Shown piece after piece: positions 8,257 to 17,205 of a stretch of 29,542 bases of DNA (its first letter is position 1; each line of letters opens with the position of its first letter). The notes under the pieces were generated by a model. The model was not told the DNA's origin and did no database searches. It saw only the letters and a program-made list of their open reading frames with translations. The stretch is taken from IMG/VR virus record IMGVR_UViG_3300037585_000242, positions 1-29,542 of that record. One strand, 5' to 3'. The translations under genes and the position numbers were made by a program. The DNA comes from a virus.

Positions 8257-9338
8257 TGGCTGCTTTTAATCTTGGGGAGTTTTTAACGGGTTTATTAGGA
8301 GGAGGAGCGGACGCAGAAGGGGTAAACTCTGCCTTTAATAGAGCTGCTTCTTTAGGCTTAGGTGCTACGGGTTTAGCTTTTGCTAAAGATGCCTATGACG
8401 ACATAGGGAAGCTTGGTCGTGAGGCTTATGAAGGTCTATCAGGAGAAGAAGGGTTAGCCCAAGAACTCCGTGGTATGTTGGAGTTTCAGCCTTACACTGT
8501 GACTTCTTCTACTGGTGGTCAGTTTGGTATGATGCAGGACCCTGCTACGGGTCAGATGTCTTACCAACTAGCTGCTTCTCCTGAAGAACAAGCTTATCAA
8601 CAGGCTTTGTTTGGTGGAGCAGGACAACTAGCTCAACAGGCAGCCTCTCCTTATGACCCTAGGTACGAAGAACTAGCTAATCAAGCTTATGGTGGTGTTG
8701 GCGCTTTAATGACCAACGCTCAACAGGCAGCTATAGATGCCGGGACAATGGACAGGGCAGCTAGAGAGGAACAAGTCTACGGTCAGCTTAGGTCTCTACA
8801 GTCCCCTGAAGAAGAACGACAGCGTCTAGCTTTAGAACAACGTATGGCGGCGCAGGGACGCACAGGTGTACGTACAGCACAGTTTGGTGGAACTCCTGAA
8901 CAACTTGCGATGGCTAAGGCACAATCAGAAGCTCAGAATCAAGCGTCGCTTATGGCTATGCAGCAGTCAGGTGCTGAACAAAAGCAGGCTCTTGAGAGAG
9001 CAGCTAATTTACAAGGGCTTGCTTCCGGTATGTTTGGCATGGGTACACAGGCTAGAGCAACTCCTAGAGAACTACAAAGAGCAGACTTGGCTAACATGGC
9101 TGGAATGATGTCCGCTGGTTACGTACCACAGGCACAGTTGCTTAATGCGTTGCAACCCGGAATGGCTGCTTCAGAACGTCGAAGACAAGCTATGTCGGAA
9201 CAAGCAGGAGCCTACGGTCAGACCTATGCTTCAGGCTTAGAAGCACTGCTACAGTCTGGTTTAGGACAAGCTAGTTTAGCTGGTGGCTTTGGTAGTAGCC
9301 TTGCGAATACAGCACTTGGTGGCTTGTTTAGTAAATAA
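8256..9338 (+). CDS. Putative internal virion protein, Gln/Ala-rich
   Basis: A 360-residue protein, Gln-, Ala- and Gly-rich and mostly helical, with hydrophobic ends (FNLGEFLTGLLGGG at the start, GGFGSSLANTALGGLF at the end). No enzyme motif is seen. In podophages this position, after the tail hub and before the largest structural genes, is usually held by small internal (ejection) proteins such as T7 gp14. The start overlaps the previous stop by one base and has GGAGG about 9 nt upstream. The role is inferred from composition and position. Confidence 0.6.
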   Translation: MAAFNLGEFLTGLLGGGADAEGVNSAFNRAASLGLGATGLAFAKDAYDDIGKLGREAYEGLSGEEGLAQELRGMLEFQPYTVTSSTGGQFGMMQDPATGQMSYQLAASPEEQAYQQALFGGAGQLAQQAASPYDPRYEELANQAYGGVGALMTNAQQAAIDAGTMDRAAREEQVYGQLRSLQSPEEERQRLALEQRMAAQGRTGVRTAQFGGTPEQLAMAKAQSEAQNQASLMAMQQSGAEQKQALERAANLQGLASGMFGMGTQARATPRELQRADLANMAGMMSAGYVPQAQLLNALQPGMAASERRRQAMSEQAGAYGQTYASGLEALLQSGLGQASLAGGFGSSLANTALGGLFSK

Positions 9339-9350
9339 GGAGAACATGTA

Positions 9351-10628
9351 ATGGCTCAATTTTCACAAGGATTTCTGTCTAGCTTAGGCAGACCAGAGAT
9401 GTCACAAAGCTTGTTTGGCTTAGGTGCTGCCATTGGTGGTGTTCCGGGGCAGATGAAGCAGAGGAAGAAGGAACAAGCGTTTAACCAGTTGATGCAACAA
9501 GCGCAGCAAGCAATGGCTTCTGGAGACGCTGCTGCTTTGTCTAATATTAGTCAACAGTTGGCTGCTTCCGGCTACCAGAGAGAATCACAGCAGTTGTCTC
9601 AGGCTTCCAGAGAGGCTTCGCAGAAAGCCCAGAGAGTTTCAGCAGGTCAGCAGTTATTAAGCGGTGTTCCTTCAACAATGAGAAAAGGAGCAGAAACATT
9701 TGCCCAACAAGGTCTCGTTGAACAAGCCTTAGAAGCACAGGGTTTGGCTCAAGCTAGGCAAATAGAAAAAGGGAAACAAGCTTTAGCAACTTTCGCGTCT
9801 GCTAGAGGCATGCAGATGAGTGACCCAAAAGCTCGTGAAGGTTTTTTTAGGATTGCTAAAACCTATGAAGTTCCTCTTGACCAAGCTTATGCAATATATG
9901 AAAACTTTACTACTGGTGGCAGAGGTAAGACAACTAGAGGTGCTGAAACAACTGTCAGAGATGAGTCTGGAAACTTGTTTACGCGTACCGTTGAATATAA
10001 TGAACAAGGCAAGCCCAAAGTAGTTCTCACTCCTTATAAGGAAGGTTCTACTCTTGTCTCACCAACAACCGGAGGAGGTTTTTTCGACAAACCGGGGAAC
10101 GTAGGCGAAACAGAGTTTAGAAAATCACAAGTAGAAGCTACTATTCAACTTCCTGCTTTACGACGGTCTGCAAAAAACATAAGAGAATCTATTGATTTAC
10201 TAGAGTCTGGAGACGTTAAAACAGGTGGTTTTGTCCGAAGAATGTCTAGAGGTTTGACTAATTTCTTAGGTAAAACACCTAAAGACATTGGCGAGTTCGA
10301 GGCTCGACTTGGAGACATTGTTTTAGCCCGTTTAAAGGCATTTACGGGAGCTATTGCTAACGCAGAGCGTGAGTTCTTAATTGAACAAATAGGAAGTTAC
10401 CAAGCTAGTGGTGAGAGTAACTTAGGTAGATTGAAATTCTTGTTAGAACAGGCAGAAGACTTGATTCAAGACGGTATAACATTAGGAACTGCTAAGGACT
10501 TTTCCTCGTACCAACAGTCTTTAATGCAGCCAGACCTTAATTTTATTCCTAAAGCAGAAAGACAAGAAGCTATGGAGGCTTTCCAGAGAGGCGAAGTAAC
10601 TGTCCAAGAGTTGAGAGGTATGTACTAA
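9351..10628 (+). CDS. Putative internal virion / ejection protein
   Basis: A 425-residue protein starting MAQFSQGFLSSLGRPEM. A short hydrophobic stretch (FGLGAAIGGVPG) precedes a long Gln/Ala/Ser-rich helical region (about residues 35-130). The later part is helical with more charge and ends QELRGMY. No catalytic motif is recognised. It lies in the block of large structural genes between the tail hub and the end of the plus arm, where ejected proteins are expected. The AAGGAG ribosome site lies 8 nt upstream. The gene abuts the next one with no gap. Confidence 0.55.
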   Translation: MAQFSQGFLSSLGRPEMSQSLFGLGAAIGGVPGQMKQRKKEQAFNQLMQQAQQAMASGDAAALSNISQQLAASGYQRESQQLSQASREASQKAQRVSAGQQLLSGVPSTMRKGAETFAQQGLVEQALEAQGLAQARQIEKGKQALATFASARGMQMSDPKAREGFFRIAKTYEVPLDQAYAIYENFTTGGRGKTTRGAETTVRDESGNLFTRTVEYNEQGKPKVVLTPYKEGSTLVSPTTGGGFFDKPGNVGETEFRKSQVEATIQLPALRRSAKNIRESIDLLESGDVKTGGFVRRMSRGLTNFLGKTPKDIGEFEARLGDIVLARLKAFTGAIANAEREFLIEQIGSYQASGESNLGRLKFLLEQAEDLIQDGITLGTAKDFSSYQQSLMQPDLNFIPKAERQEAMEAFQRGEVTVQELRGMY

Positions 10629-12614
10629 ATGGCTACTTTTGAAGAACGACTAGCGTTGTACAGAGAGAAGCAGCAGGAAGAAGAAGAAACTAGCACTCTC
10701 TCTACTTTTCAACAAAGACTTCAACAACACAGGGCACTGAACCCATCTCTTGGTGAGCCTGAAACAGAAGAACCTGTAGGTCCTACATGGCTCCAAAAAA
10801 ACTTGGACCTTCCTGCAGGAGTAGCTGGTGGTTTAGCTGGCGCTGGCGCTGGTTTTATGGTTGGAGGACCTCCCGGCGCTGTTGTTGGTGGGATTGCTGG
10901 AGGTGCCCTTGGAACAGGAGCAGGAACCTTAGTTTCTGAAACTCAGTTCAAAGGAGCTGAAGATATCGATGCTTATTCCAAAGCCGTTGAGAACGCTTTG
11001 TGGTCTATGGGTTTTGATATAGCTACTTTAGGCATAGCTTCTAAAGTAAAACCTGTGTACTACGCTGCTAAACACAAGTTAGGTTTTAGTGCTGAACAAA
11101 CCGCTAAAGAAATTGTAGAGGGCGCTTATGGTGCTGGTAGTAAAGAGTCTCTTCGAGCTTCTCAGGCTATCCTAAACGAAGGTGGAGCTACTTTACTACC
11201 TTCTCAAGTCCGTGGTAAAGGCTTAGACGACTTTAGAGAACGTGTGGCTTCTGCTGGTTTAATCTCCAGACAGACTATGGAAGATAACTTGAAGGCTGTG
11301 AACGATGTTGTACAGTCTGAGTTGACTACTTTAATCAACAAGAACGCTCCGGGCATGGAGGCAGACCCTTACGCAATGGGAGAAGCTTTTCATACTCTAA
11401 TTAGAGCAGGAGAAGACGCAGTACAGCAAACATACGTTAAAGGTCTTGATGAAATAAAAGGACAACTTGGTACAGCTATTGGACAAAGGGTCAACGCCTC
11501 TGAAATACTAGCTCCTCTTAATAAGTACATAAGAAATAAAAAGGGTGAGGCAGTAGACGAGTTAACTCCTGAGTCTATCTCGTTTATCAATGAACAACTA
11601 CTACGGCTTAAAAACTTACCCGCCGGGACTTTCCCTGTAAACGAGCTAATCACTTTAGACAAGTCTTTTACTCAACGAGTTACGGCTAAGTTTGGTCCCG
11701 AAGGTGCTGAAAGAAACGCTGTTGTTCAAGCAGAGTTGTCCAACGTTGCTTCGGAAATGCGTAACGCAATATACAACGCTATGAAAACAGCTAATCCAGA
11801 CGCAGCAGAGGCTTATAAAGCACTGAAGGGTTCTTATGGTGAAGGGATAAACGCCCTGTTCCCTAAGATTAACAAGACGTTTATACGCGCCGCTAATCAA
11901 GGAAGCTACTTAGGTTTAGGGAATCTGGCTGCTAAAGCTACTAACTTAAATCAAATAGAAGCTCTAAGAGGCAGTCTTAAGAAAGCTTATCTAGAGGCTT
12001 CTAAGGATTCTAAAGTTGCTTTACCTTTTGAGTCAGTAGCAGAGGTAGACGAGTTGTTCAAAAGAGGTTTCTTGTCTTCAAGGATTTCTTCTGTTTTTAA
12101 CGAGAAGTTTTTAATCACTGACCTGAAGTCTTTAGCTAACAAGATGGAAATACCCGCAGAAAGTAAGAAGTACAAGTACATTCTAGGGAAGGACTATCCT
12201 CGTTTTAAACAAGCCATGAACATTGTTTTAGAAGCCTCTGACTCAGCCTCTGGAGACTTTGGTGTTCTTATGTTACGTAGTGCAGAAGCAGGCGGCATAC
12301 GAGGTATCGCAGGTCAGCTTGCTTCAGCAGCCACTGCAGGAGGAGCAGCTGCGGCAGGTTTTGTGTCTGCTGCCCCTGTTTTGCTGGGTGGTGCAGCAGC
12401 TTTGTTCATACCCCACGTGTTTTCTAAGATTGTCACTAATCCGTCCTATGTGAACAGGTTGATTGCACTGAATGGTAAAAATGTTGGTGGTGTAGAAGCA
12501 GCTTCGGTTGCAGCACAGCTACTAGTTGCTGATGTTTTTTACTCGATGGCAGACGAAGAAAAGAACGAAATGATTAATTACTTGTCCGAAGTAGCAAAAC
12601 AAGGAATGGAATAG
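10629..12614 (+). CDS. Putative DNA-ejection protein with two glycine-zipper membrane segments
   Basis: A 661-residue protein with a charged Gln/Glu-rich N-terminus (1-50). Residues 62-101 form a Gly/Ala-rich membrane segment (PAGVAGGLAGAGAGFMVGG and on). A long helical middle follows, then a second Ala/Gly-rich hydrophobic region at about 555-597 (AGGAAAAGFVSAAPVLLGG and on). Glycine-zipper segments of this type are found in proteins that insert into host membranes. In a podophage this suggests part of the trans-envelope channel for DNA entry. The start ATG directly follows the previous stop. No lytic transglycosylase motif was found. Confidence 0.6.
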   Translation: MATFEERLALYREKQQEEEETSTLSTFQQRLQQHRALNPSLGEPETEEPVGPTWLQKNLDLPAGVAGGLAGAGAGFMVGGPPGAVVGGIAGGALGTGAGTLVSETQFKGAEDIDAYSKAVENALWSMGFDIATLGIASKVKPVYYAAKHKLGFSAEQTAKEIVEGAYGAGSKESLRASQAILNEGGATLLPSQVRGKGLDDFRERVASAGLISRQTMEDNLKAVNDVVQSELTTLINKNAPGMEADPYAMGEAFHTLIRAGEDAVQQTYVKGLDEIKGQLGTAIGQRVNASEILAPLNKYIRNKKGEAVDELTPESISFINEQLLRLKNLPAGTFPVNELITLDKSFTQRVTAKFGPEGAERNAVVQAELSNVASEMRNAIYNAMKTANPDAAEAYKALKGSYGEGINALFPKINKTFIRAANQGSYLGLGNLAAKATNLNQIEALRGSLKKAYLEASKDSKVALPFESVAEVDELFKRGFLSSRISSVFNEKFLITDLKSLANKMEIPAESKKYKYILGKDYPRFKQAMNIVLEASDSASGDFGVLMLRSAEAGGIRGIAGQLASAATAGGAAAAGFVSAAPVLLGGAAALFIPHVFSKIVTNPSYVNRLIALNGKNVGGVEAASVAAQLLVADVFYSMADEEKNEMINYLSEVAKQGME

Positions 12615-12615
12615 T

Positions 12616-14304
12616 ATGGCTTTATTTCAAGACATAAAAAGAAACTTTCAAACTGCTGTCGAAAGGCAAGAACAAGAAGGACAGATGTACGACAGAGGAG
12701 AAATAAATCCTCTTCAGTATGGTCTAAGAACTGCTGGTAATACTGTTGACGCTACTTTGGGAAACGTCGTGGGCACAGCTACTGACTACTTGATTCCTGA
12801 CGGAGTTGAGAAAGCCGTCGGCAACACGATTATGAACATGCCTAGTGAGTTTCTCCAAGACCACATAAAGATGGGCAATTGGCTCGCCCAACGTTACCCA
12901 GAACAAGCAAGAGATGCGTCTGCTGGTGTATCTGTAGCCGAAGCTATTCCTTTTGTAAAAGGTATTACAACAGCAGCAAAAGCAGGGAGACGTGTAGACG
13001 AACTTACTGGAGCAGACTCTGGGAAAGGGATGTTACTTGGTTCTGCCAATAATGTAATTCCGGGCTACTACGGCCCTGATAAAGTAGCCTCAGTTGCAGC
13101 TTGGGTCCCTAACCAAATAGTAGGAACTGTGAGAGACATGGCTTCTCCTTCTTCTAGGGCTAAATACAGAGAACAAGGAGTAACTACTTCTTCTCAACAA
13201 ATAATGAAAAGAGCTAGGGAAGGAGCGAGTAGTAAACTTGAGACGTTAATCTATAATTTACCCTTTTTCAAATCGTTGAAAGCAGGTAAAAACATAGAAA
13301 AAGGGACTGCAAGAGCGGTAGCTCAGGGTCAGTACTTAGGAAGAATACACGAGCAGGCTGGTAGAGTAGGCAGGAGGCTAGCAGGTTTAGAAGAGGTAAT
13401 GAGAAGGTCTGACGTTGCGGAAGTAGTGGACTATTACCCCGGAGCTTATGCTGATTCAGTTAGAAATAATAGACTGAAGCCTTACCCAAAAGACTCAGCA
13501 GGTCAGAGAAAGAAGATGCCTCTTAAAATGTCTAATGAAGATTTAGACTTCATTGAAGACCATTTTAGCACAGTGTGGACAGAGCCTTCGCAGAAAATGG
13601 GAGGAGGCCCAGAAGTTTCTTTTAAGGACGCAGAAACCCCAATACTGGCTATTAAAAACCCCGGTGATGGTGGTTCTACTACCGGAAGACATCACATGGA
13701 TGTGTTACACCACGCTCCTTTTGTTAGCAAAGCAAAGAAGATTTTTGAAGGCAGAAACAATGTTTCTCCTGATGAATTGTTTTCTCTGTTAAACGCGGAA
13801 GCAGCAGTATCACAAGGTTTAAAAGAAGATAGGTTAAAGTTTTCTGTCAAAGGACAAGCAGCAGATGGAGGAGTCTGGATAACTGGGTCTCGTCCGGGTT
13901 CTGCCATAACGGAAGGTGGTATTAACTACCTAGTCAAAGTAACAACAGACGGTAAACTAATAGGCGTTATGTCAGACGAGCATAACTTGTTTGAAGGAAT
14001 AGCAGGTAAGATACAGGAGAAAACCAGAGGACTGGTTCCTACACTTAGGGTAATGAAACACCTTATTCCCAACAGGTTGATTGCGGTTACTCCTCCTATG
14101 GTCAAAGACCTTAAAGGCGGGAAGTACGACCACCCTGTGGGTAAAAGTGACGGCAGAGGTTATGGAGAAGTAGTGGACGAGATTATAGACTTCAAGCCTA
14201 GCGACGCAGTACTAAAAGCGGAACAACAAAGACAGCGAGGTATGTTAACCACCGCTGCCTCTGCCGCTATAATGGGACAAACACAAGGAGAGGAAGGGCG
14301 CTAG
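12616..14304 (+). CDS. Last gene of the structural arm, putative ejection protein
   Basis: A 562-residue protein with an N-terminal helical region (1-110) and a middle with basic patches. A distinct domain from about residue 300 to 475 contains GRHHMDVLHHAPFVSK (His-rich, about 356-371). The same domain contains GGVWITGSRPGSAITEGG and LIGVMSDEHNLFEG. The C-terminal tail ends ASAAIMGQTQGEEGR. I recognise the pattern from the large last structural gene of related phages but not a named function. It starts 1 nt after the preceding stop and ends 9 nt before the stop of the convergent nrdJ gene. A virion protein delivered with the DNA is the likely role. Confidence 0.55.
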   Translation: MALFQDIKRNFQTAVERQEQEGQMYDRGEINPLQYGLRTAGNTVDATLGNVVGTATDYLIPDGVEKAVGNTIMNMPSEFLQDHIKMGNWLAQRYPEQARDASAGVSVAEAIPFVKGITTAAKAGRRVDELTGADSGKGMLLGSANNVIPGYYGPDKVASVAAWVPNQIVGTVRDMASPSSRAKYREQGVTTSSQQIMKRAREGASSKLETLIYNLPFFKSLKAGKNIEKGTARAVAQGQYLGRIHEQAGRVGRRLAGLEEVMRRSDVAEVVDYYPGAYADSVRNNRLKPYPKDSAGQRKKMPLKMSNEDLDFIEDHFSTVWTEPSQKMGGGPEVSFKDAETPILAIKNPGDGGSTTGRHHMDVLHHAPFVSKAKKIFEGRNNVSPDELFSLLNAEAAVSQGLKEDRLKFSVKGQAADGGVWITGSRPGSAITEGGINYLVKVTTDGKLIGVMSDEHNLFEGIAGKIQEKTRGLVPTLRVMKHLIPNRLIAVTPPMVKDLKGGKYDHPVGKSDGRGYGEVVDEIIDFKPSDAVLKAEQQRQRGMLTTAASAAIMGQTQGEEGR

Positions 14305-14309
14305 GCCCT
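14295..14309. terminator. Short hairpin between convergent gene ends
   Basis: AGGGC-GCTAG-GCCCT forms a 5-bp GC-rich stem with a 5-nt loop over the stop codon of the plus-strand gene. It lies between the converging arms, where terminators are expected. There is no clear U-run on either side, so termination is only possible, not shown. Confidence 0.3.
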
Positions 14310-14313
14310 AACT

Positions 14314-16185
14314 CTAGATTTCACAACTGTTACCAACACAGGCCAACTGTTGTGACCCTTCAGTCATGTCTGTTTCCTCAACGATGTCCCACTCGATAAT
14401 CTTAGGAAACTCCTTGACTAGCTGTTGGTACGTCTTTGAGTCCACAGGTTCATAGGGTGCCTGCTGGTACGTATGTTCTGAGTAAGGTAGAAAGCTAATG
14501 CCACTAACCTTGTCGAACTTATTGTACAGCCACTGCCCTACCTCCAGGAATTCATCGTCTCTGTAGTAGCAAGTCATGGAAGGCTTGTGTTCACACCAGT
14601 AGTCCTGATATATCTCCCACAGACACAACTGCTCCATAGCTCCCATATCAGTCGCTACTACAGCCTGCTTAGGAGACTTGATGGGGAACGAGAAGACCTT
14701 AGTAGTAGGAGAAGTAACGTCCATCTCCACAGGGACTCCTGCAGCCTCTAGGACAGCACAGAGTGGGTCTCGTGCATCTGCCCTTACTCTTCGTATGTAC
14801 TGCTCCGCGTATCTAGGATGGATGCCTGATGCGCTATCCACCAACTGAGACACAGTACCGGAAGGCTTAACAGCAGTAATGGCAGTGCTAGTATTGATGC
14901 CAAGACGTTTAGCCCAAGTACGGTTAGTCTTAATAGCTTCCTCTTTAAGCTCCGTGAGCCACTGCTTAAGTTCTTCACGACTCTTCCTCCCTGACATAAC
15001 TGGATGGTCCATGATGCCAGTGAGTGACACTCCTAGCAACGCCTCTTCCTGCGTATTGTCCTTCCATATCTTACGCAAGTACCTGAAGTCAGTCAGGGTA
15101 GCCTGTAGCGTCCCTAGGACAGCAGCAGACCTAACCTTGATACGTAGGGTGTCCAGTGTGTCCTCAGCCCTCACGACTACCTCAGACAAGTTACAGAACT
15201 GGTAGGGTCTGAGTATAATCTCTGAGCATGGGTTTGTACCAAAGTCAAAGCTTGCGTCTCTACGTCCGTTCTTCTCTGCCTGACGCTGACTAGCGACACG
15301 ACTAAAGACACCTCTCTCGCCCGACCGTGACTCATACAGAGACTTCCACTCGTTCAGGAAAGCTTCAAAGTCAGGCTTCTCTGTGTAACAAGCTGAGTTA
15401 TTAGCCAAGCCACGCTGAGGATTATCTACCCACCACTGCCCTGATTTAGCTCGTCGTATTCTGTCGTCGGTAAGATTACTGAGACTGATGAGGGCGCTGC
15501 GTCTGACTCCCCCAACGACAACGACTTGTGCAATCTTACAACAGAGGTCGTGACATTCGACGGAACTGAGTCGTCGTCCAGCAGATGCTCGAAAGACTTC
15601 CACGGTGAATTGGAAGAGGTCAACAAGAGGCTCTGGACCAGACGCTCTACCTCCGAAGGTCTTAAGGGCTGACCCTGCAGGTCTAACTCCAGAAACGTCC
15701 CACTTGGGTACTTGACCACTAAAGAGCATCGCGATAAGTTCCCGGTAAGATTTAGCCCATCCAATTTTGCTGTCAGCGACGTGTATAACTGTATCTGTGT
15801 CATGGAATTTCTCTGCAACCTCTGGTAGTTTAGTGATGTACTGGCGTTCCACACTGAAGCCAACTCCTGTGCCACACATGAGGACGTACATCATCTCATC
15901 GAAAGCTTTAGGGTGGTCTATAGGTAGGTAGGAGCAGTTAAACCCAGCGACATTGTCCCTAGCCAGAGCCTCACCTGCAGTCATCAGTGCCCTCATGCTG
16001 GGCATTACGTCTAAATCATGCACAGGGTCAAAGAGTTCCTTAGCTTCCTTCTTGGACAACTTCTCCTTACTGACCCAGAAGTCCAAATAACGGTTCACAG
16101 TTTCTTCCCACGTCTCCCTACGCTGTTCTTCAGGCAGGTAACGGGCGTACCTTGATTTATGTATGTATTCTTGATATGCGTCCAT
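14314..16185 (-). CDS. nrdJ: Adenosylcobalamin-dependent ribonucleoside-triphosphate reductase (class II)
   Basis: A 623-residue monomeric B12-dependent RNR. It converts ribonucleoside triphosphates to dNTPs for phage DNA synthesis. All five functional cysteines of the Lactobacillus enzyme have counterparts. C84 is in FNCSY. C320, the thiyl site in NPCSE, sits with N318 and E322. C331 has the same 11-residue spacing from C320. C616 and C621 are the C-terminal shuttle pair in ACVGNSCEI. It is about 115 residues shorter than the 739-residue Lactobacillus protein, with losses spread over several segments. The start ATG overlaps the upstream stop (TAATG). It is the last gene of the minus-strand replication arm. 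Confidence 0.96.
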   Translation of the reverse strand: MDAYQEYIHKSRYARYLPEEQRRETWEETVNRYLDFWVSKEKLSKKEAKELFDPVHDLDVMPSMRALMTAGEALARDNVAGFNCSYLPIDHPKAFDEMMYVLMCGTGVGFSVERQYITKLPEVAEKFHDTDTVIHVADSKIGWAKSYRELIAMLFSGQVPKWDVSGVRPAGSALKTFGGRASGPEPLVDLFQFTVEVFRASAGRRLSSVECHDLCCKIAQVVVVGGVRRSALISLSNLTDDRIRRAKSGQWWVDNPQRGLANNSACYTEKPDFEAFLNEWKSLYESRSGERGVFSRVASQRQAEKNGRRDASFDFGTNPCSEIILRPYQFCNLSEVVVRAEDTLDTLRIKVRSAAVLGTLQATLTDFRYLRKIWKDNTQEEALLGVSLTGIMDHPVMSGRKSREELKQWLTELKEEAIKTNRTWAKRLGINTSTAITAVKPSGTVSQLVDSASGIHPRYAEQYIRRVRADARDPLCAVLEAAGVPVEMDVTSPTTKVFSFPIKSPKQAVVATDMGAMEQLCLWEIYQDYWCEHKPSMTCYYRDDEFLEVGQWLYNKFDKVSGISFLPYSEHTYQQAPYEPVDSKTYQQLVKEFPKIIEWDIVEETDMTEGSQQLACVGNSCEI

Positions 16186-16421
16186 TATAGTTCGTATTCT
16201 CCTCCGGTTATTAGTGACATCTTCAGTTGGTCCAACAGGAAGTAAAGCCCTGTTGTGTCCATGTTCGTAGAGACAAGGATGAAGTCCTCTGACTTAACAA
16301 CACAGAAAGCCTCGTCGTAGCTTTCCAAGTCTTCCTTAGCGACGATAGCGTCAAACACCATAGGCACAGTGAGTTCGTCTGTTTTGTTCTTCTGGTCGAA
16401 ACCTCCTTCAATCACTTTCAT
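16185..16421 (-). CDS. Hypothetical 78-residue protein upstream of nrdJ
   Basis: The start is placed at the ATG giving MKVIEGGFDQKNKTDEL. It overlaps the previous stop (ATGA) and has AGGAGG 7 nt upstream; a longer reading starting 14 codons earlier lacks this. A central segment, DEAFCVVKSEDFILVSTNMD, is followed by a helix FLLDQLKMSLI. This pattern (MKVIEGG start, YFLLDQLKM end) recurs in small early proteins of related phages, but no function is known. It is coupled on both sides, to the DUF3310 gene and to nrdJ, and so is probably co-expressed with nucleotide metabolism. Confidence 0.7.
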   Translation of the reverse strand: MKVIEGGFDQKNKTDELTVPMVFDAIVAKEDLESYDEAFCVVKSEDFILVSTNMDTTGLYFLLDQLKMSLITGGEYEL

Positions 16422-16666
16422 TCTACAGCCTCCTGTTCCTCGACCATCTTGTTCAAGTACCACTGTGCTTTCTTCAGGTCCTGTAGACCATTCTTGAAAC
16501 GCCAGCGGTGCAGATACTTCAGGACATTGCCCTCGCAGTAGTCAACAATGCCGTCACCCAGTTGCTGCTTAATGTAGTCAATGGCCTCCATGCCTCCCTG
16601 ATTGTAGTGAGGTGGTCTATGAACCAGAGCGTCCCACTCTTTTTCCGTTGCTAAATCAATACTCAT
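16418..16666 (-). CDS. DUF3310 protein (T7 gp1.7-type nucleotide kinase domain)
   Basis: An 82-residue protein with the start at MSIDLATEKEW, preceded by GAGGAG about 7 nt upstream. An ATG six codons earlier is possible. It contains RPPHYNQGGMEAIDYI, then EGNVLKYLHRWRFKNG and LKKAQWYLNKMV, the DUF3310 signature. In T7 gp1.7 this domain is part of a nucleotide kinase. Here it stands alone between small unknown genes and nrdJ, fitting dNTP supply. Enzyme activity is not shown by the sequence alone. Confidence 0.8.
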   Translation of the reverse strand: MSIDLATEKEWDALVHRPPHYNQGGMEAIDYIKQQLGDGIVDYCEGNVLKYLHRWRFKNGLQDLKKAQWYLNKMVEEQEAVE

Positions 16667-16841
16667 CTTCGTTCTCCTCTTCATCCTCTAGCTCTTCCGC
16701 GAATACCTCTAGTTTGTTTATCAGCTTGTCTTCAAACCTGTCCAGAAGCTCTTCGGAAGTTATCTCTAGTGCTTCCAGAAAGTCTTCAGGGTCGTAGTTG
16801 CGAAGTAGAAGTTCCTTAATTTCCTCCATTGTTAGAGACAT
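16656..16841 (-). CDS. Small acidic hypothetical protein
   Basis: A 61-residue, strongly acidic helical protein (MSLTMEEIKELLLRNYDPED at the start, a run of Glu/Asp at the end). Phrases such as LLLRNYDPEDFLEAL and LLDRFEDKLI recur in early genes of T7-like phages, without known function. The start overlaps the end of the endonuclease I gene by 26 nt and has GGAG upstream. Its acidic tail overlaps the start region of the DUF3310 gene. Confidence 0.7.
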   Translation of the reverse strand: MSLTMEEIKELLLRNYDPEDFLEALEITSEELLDRFEDKLINKLEVFAEELEDEEENEDEY

Positions 16842-17205
16842 CGTCCATCAACTCCTGTAGCGTATCTAATGTGTACCATTCAAGACCTTGTTTCTCACAC
16901 CATTGAGACATAGTAATCTTACCTCCCTTCCTTACTTTTTTATTAGGATTCATAAGAACAAACACAAGGCTCTGGTAGTCCTCAAGACTGTCTCTGATGC
17001 TAGTGTACTTCTTAGTGTCTCCTTCCCTAAAGAAACCTTTGCACTCAACCAACGTGTTGCTGGGGACGTGTACAAAGTCCGGTGTGTAGTTCCTGTGTGT
17101 TGTGTAAGGTACTGTGTAGGGTTCGTACTCAAAACCCTTCAGTACTTCCGCTGTGTGTTCCTCAAAAACACTACGAAACTTCGATTTCTTGTACCTTCGG
17201 TTCAT
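16816..17205 (-). CDS. Endonuclease I / Holliday-junction resolvase, T7 gp3-like
   Basis: A 129-residue protein of the phage endonuclease I family (T7 gp3 is 149). The active-site residues are all present: E15 in FRSVFE, D43 in YTPDF, and E54 and K56 in VECKG. The enzyme would cut branched DNA (Holliday junctions and replication forks) during phage replication and before packaging. The start ATG has AGAGG 6 nt upstream. The gene begins inside the end of the PD-(D/E)XK exonuclease gene (35-nt overlap), so the two nucleases are probably made together. Confidence 0.92.
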   Translation of the reverse strand: MNRRYKKSKFRSVFEEHTAEVLKGFEYEPYTVPYTTHRNYTPDFVHVPSNTLVECKGFFREGDTKKYTSIRDSLEDYQSLVFVLMNPNKKVRKGGKITMSQWCEKQGLEWYTLDTLQELMDDVSNNGGN

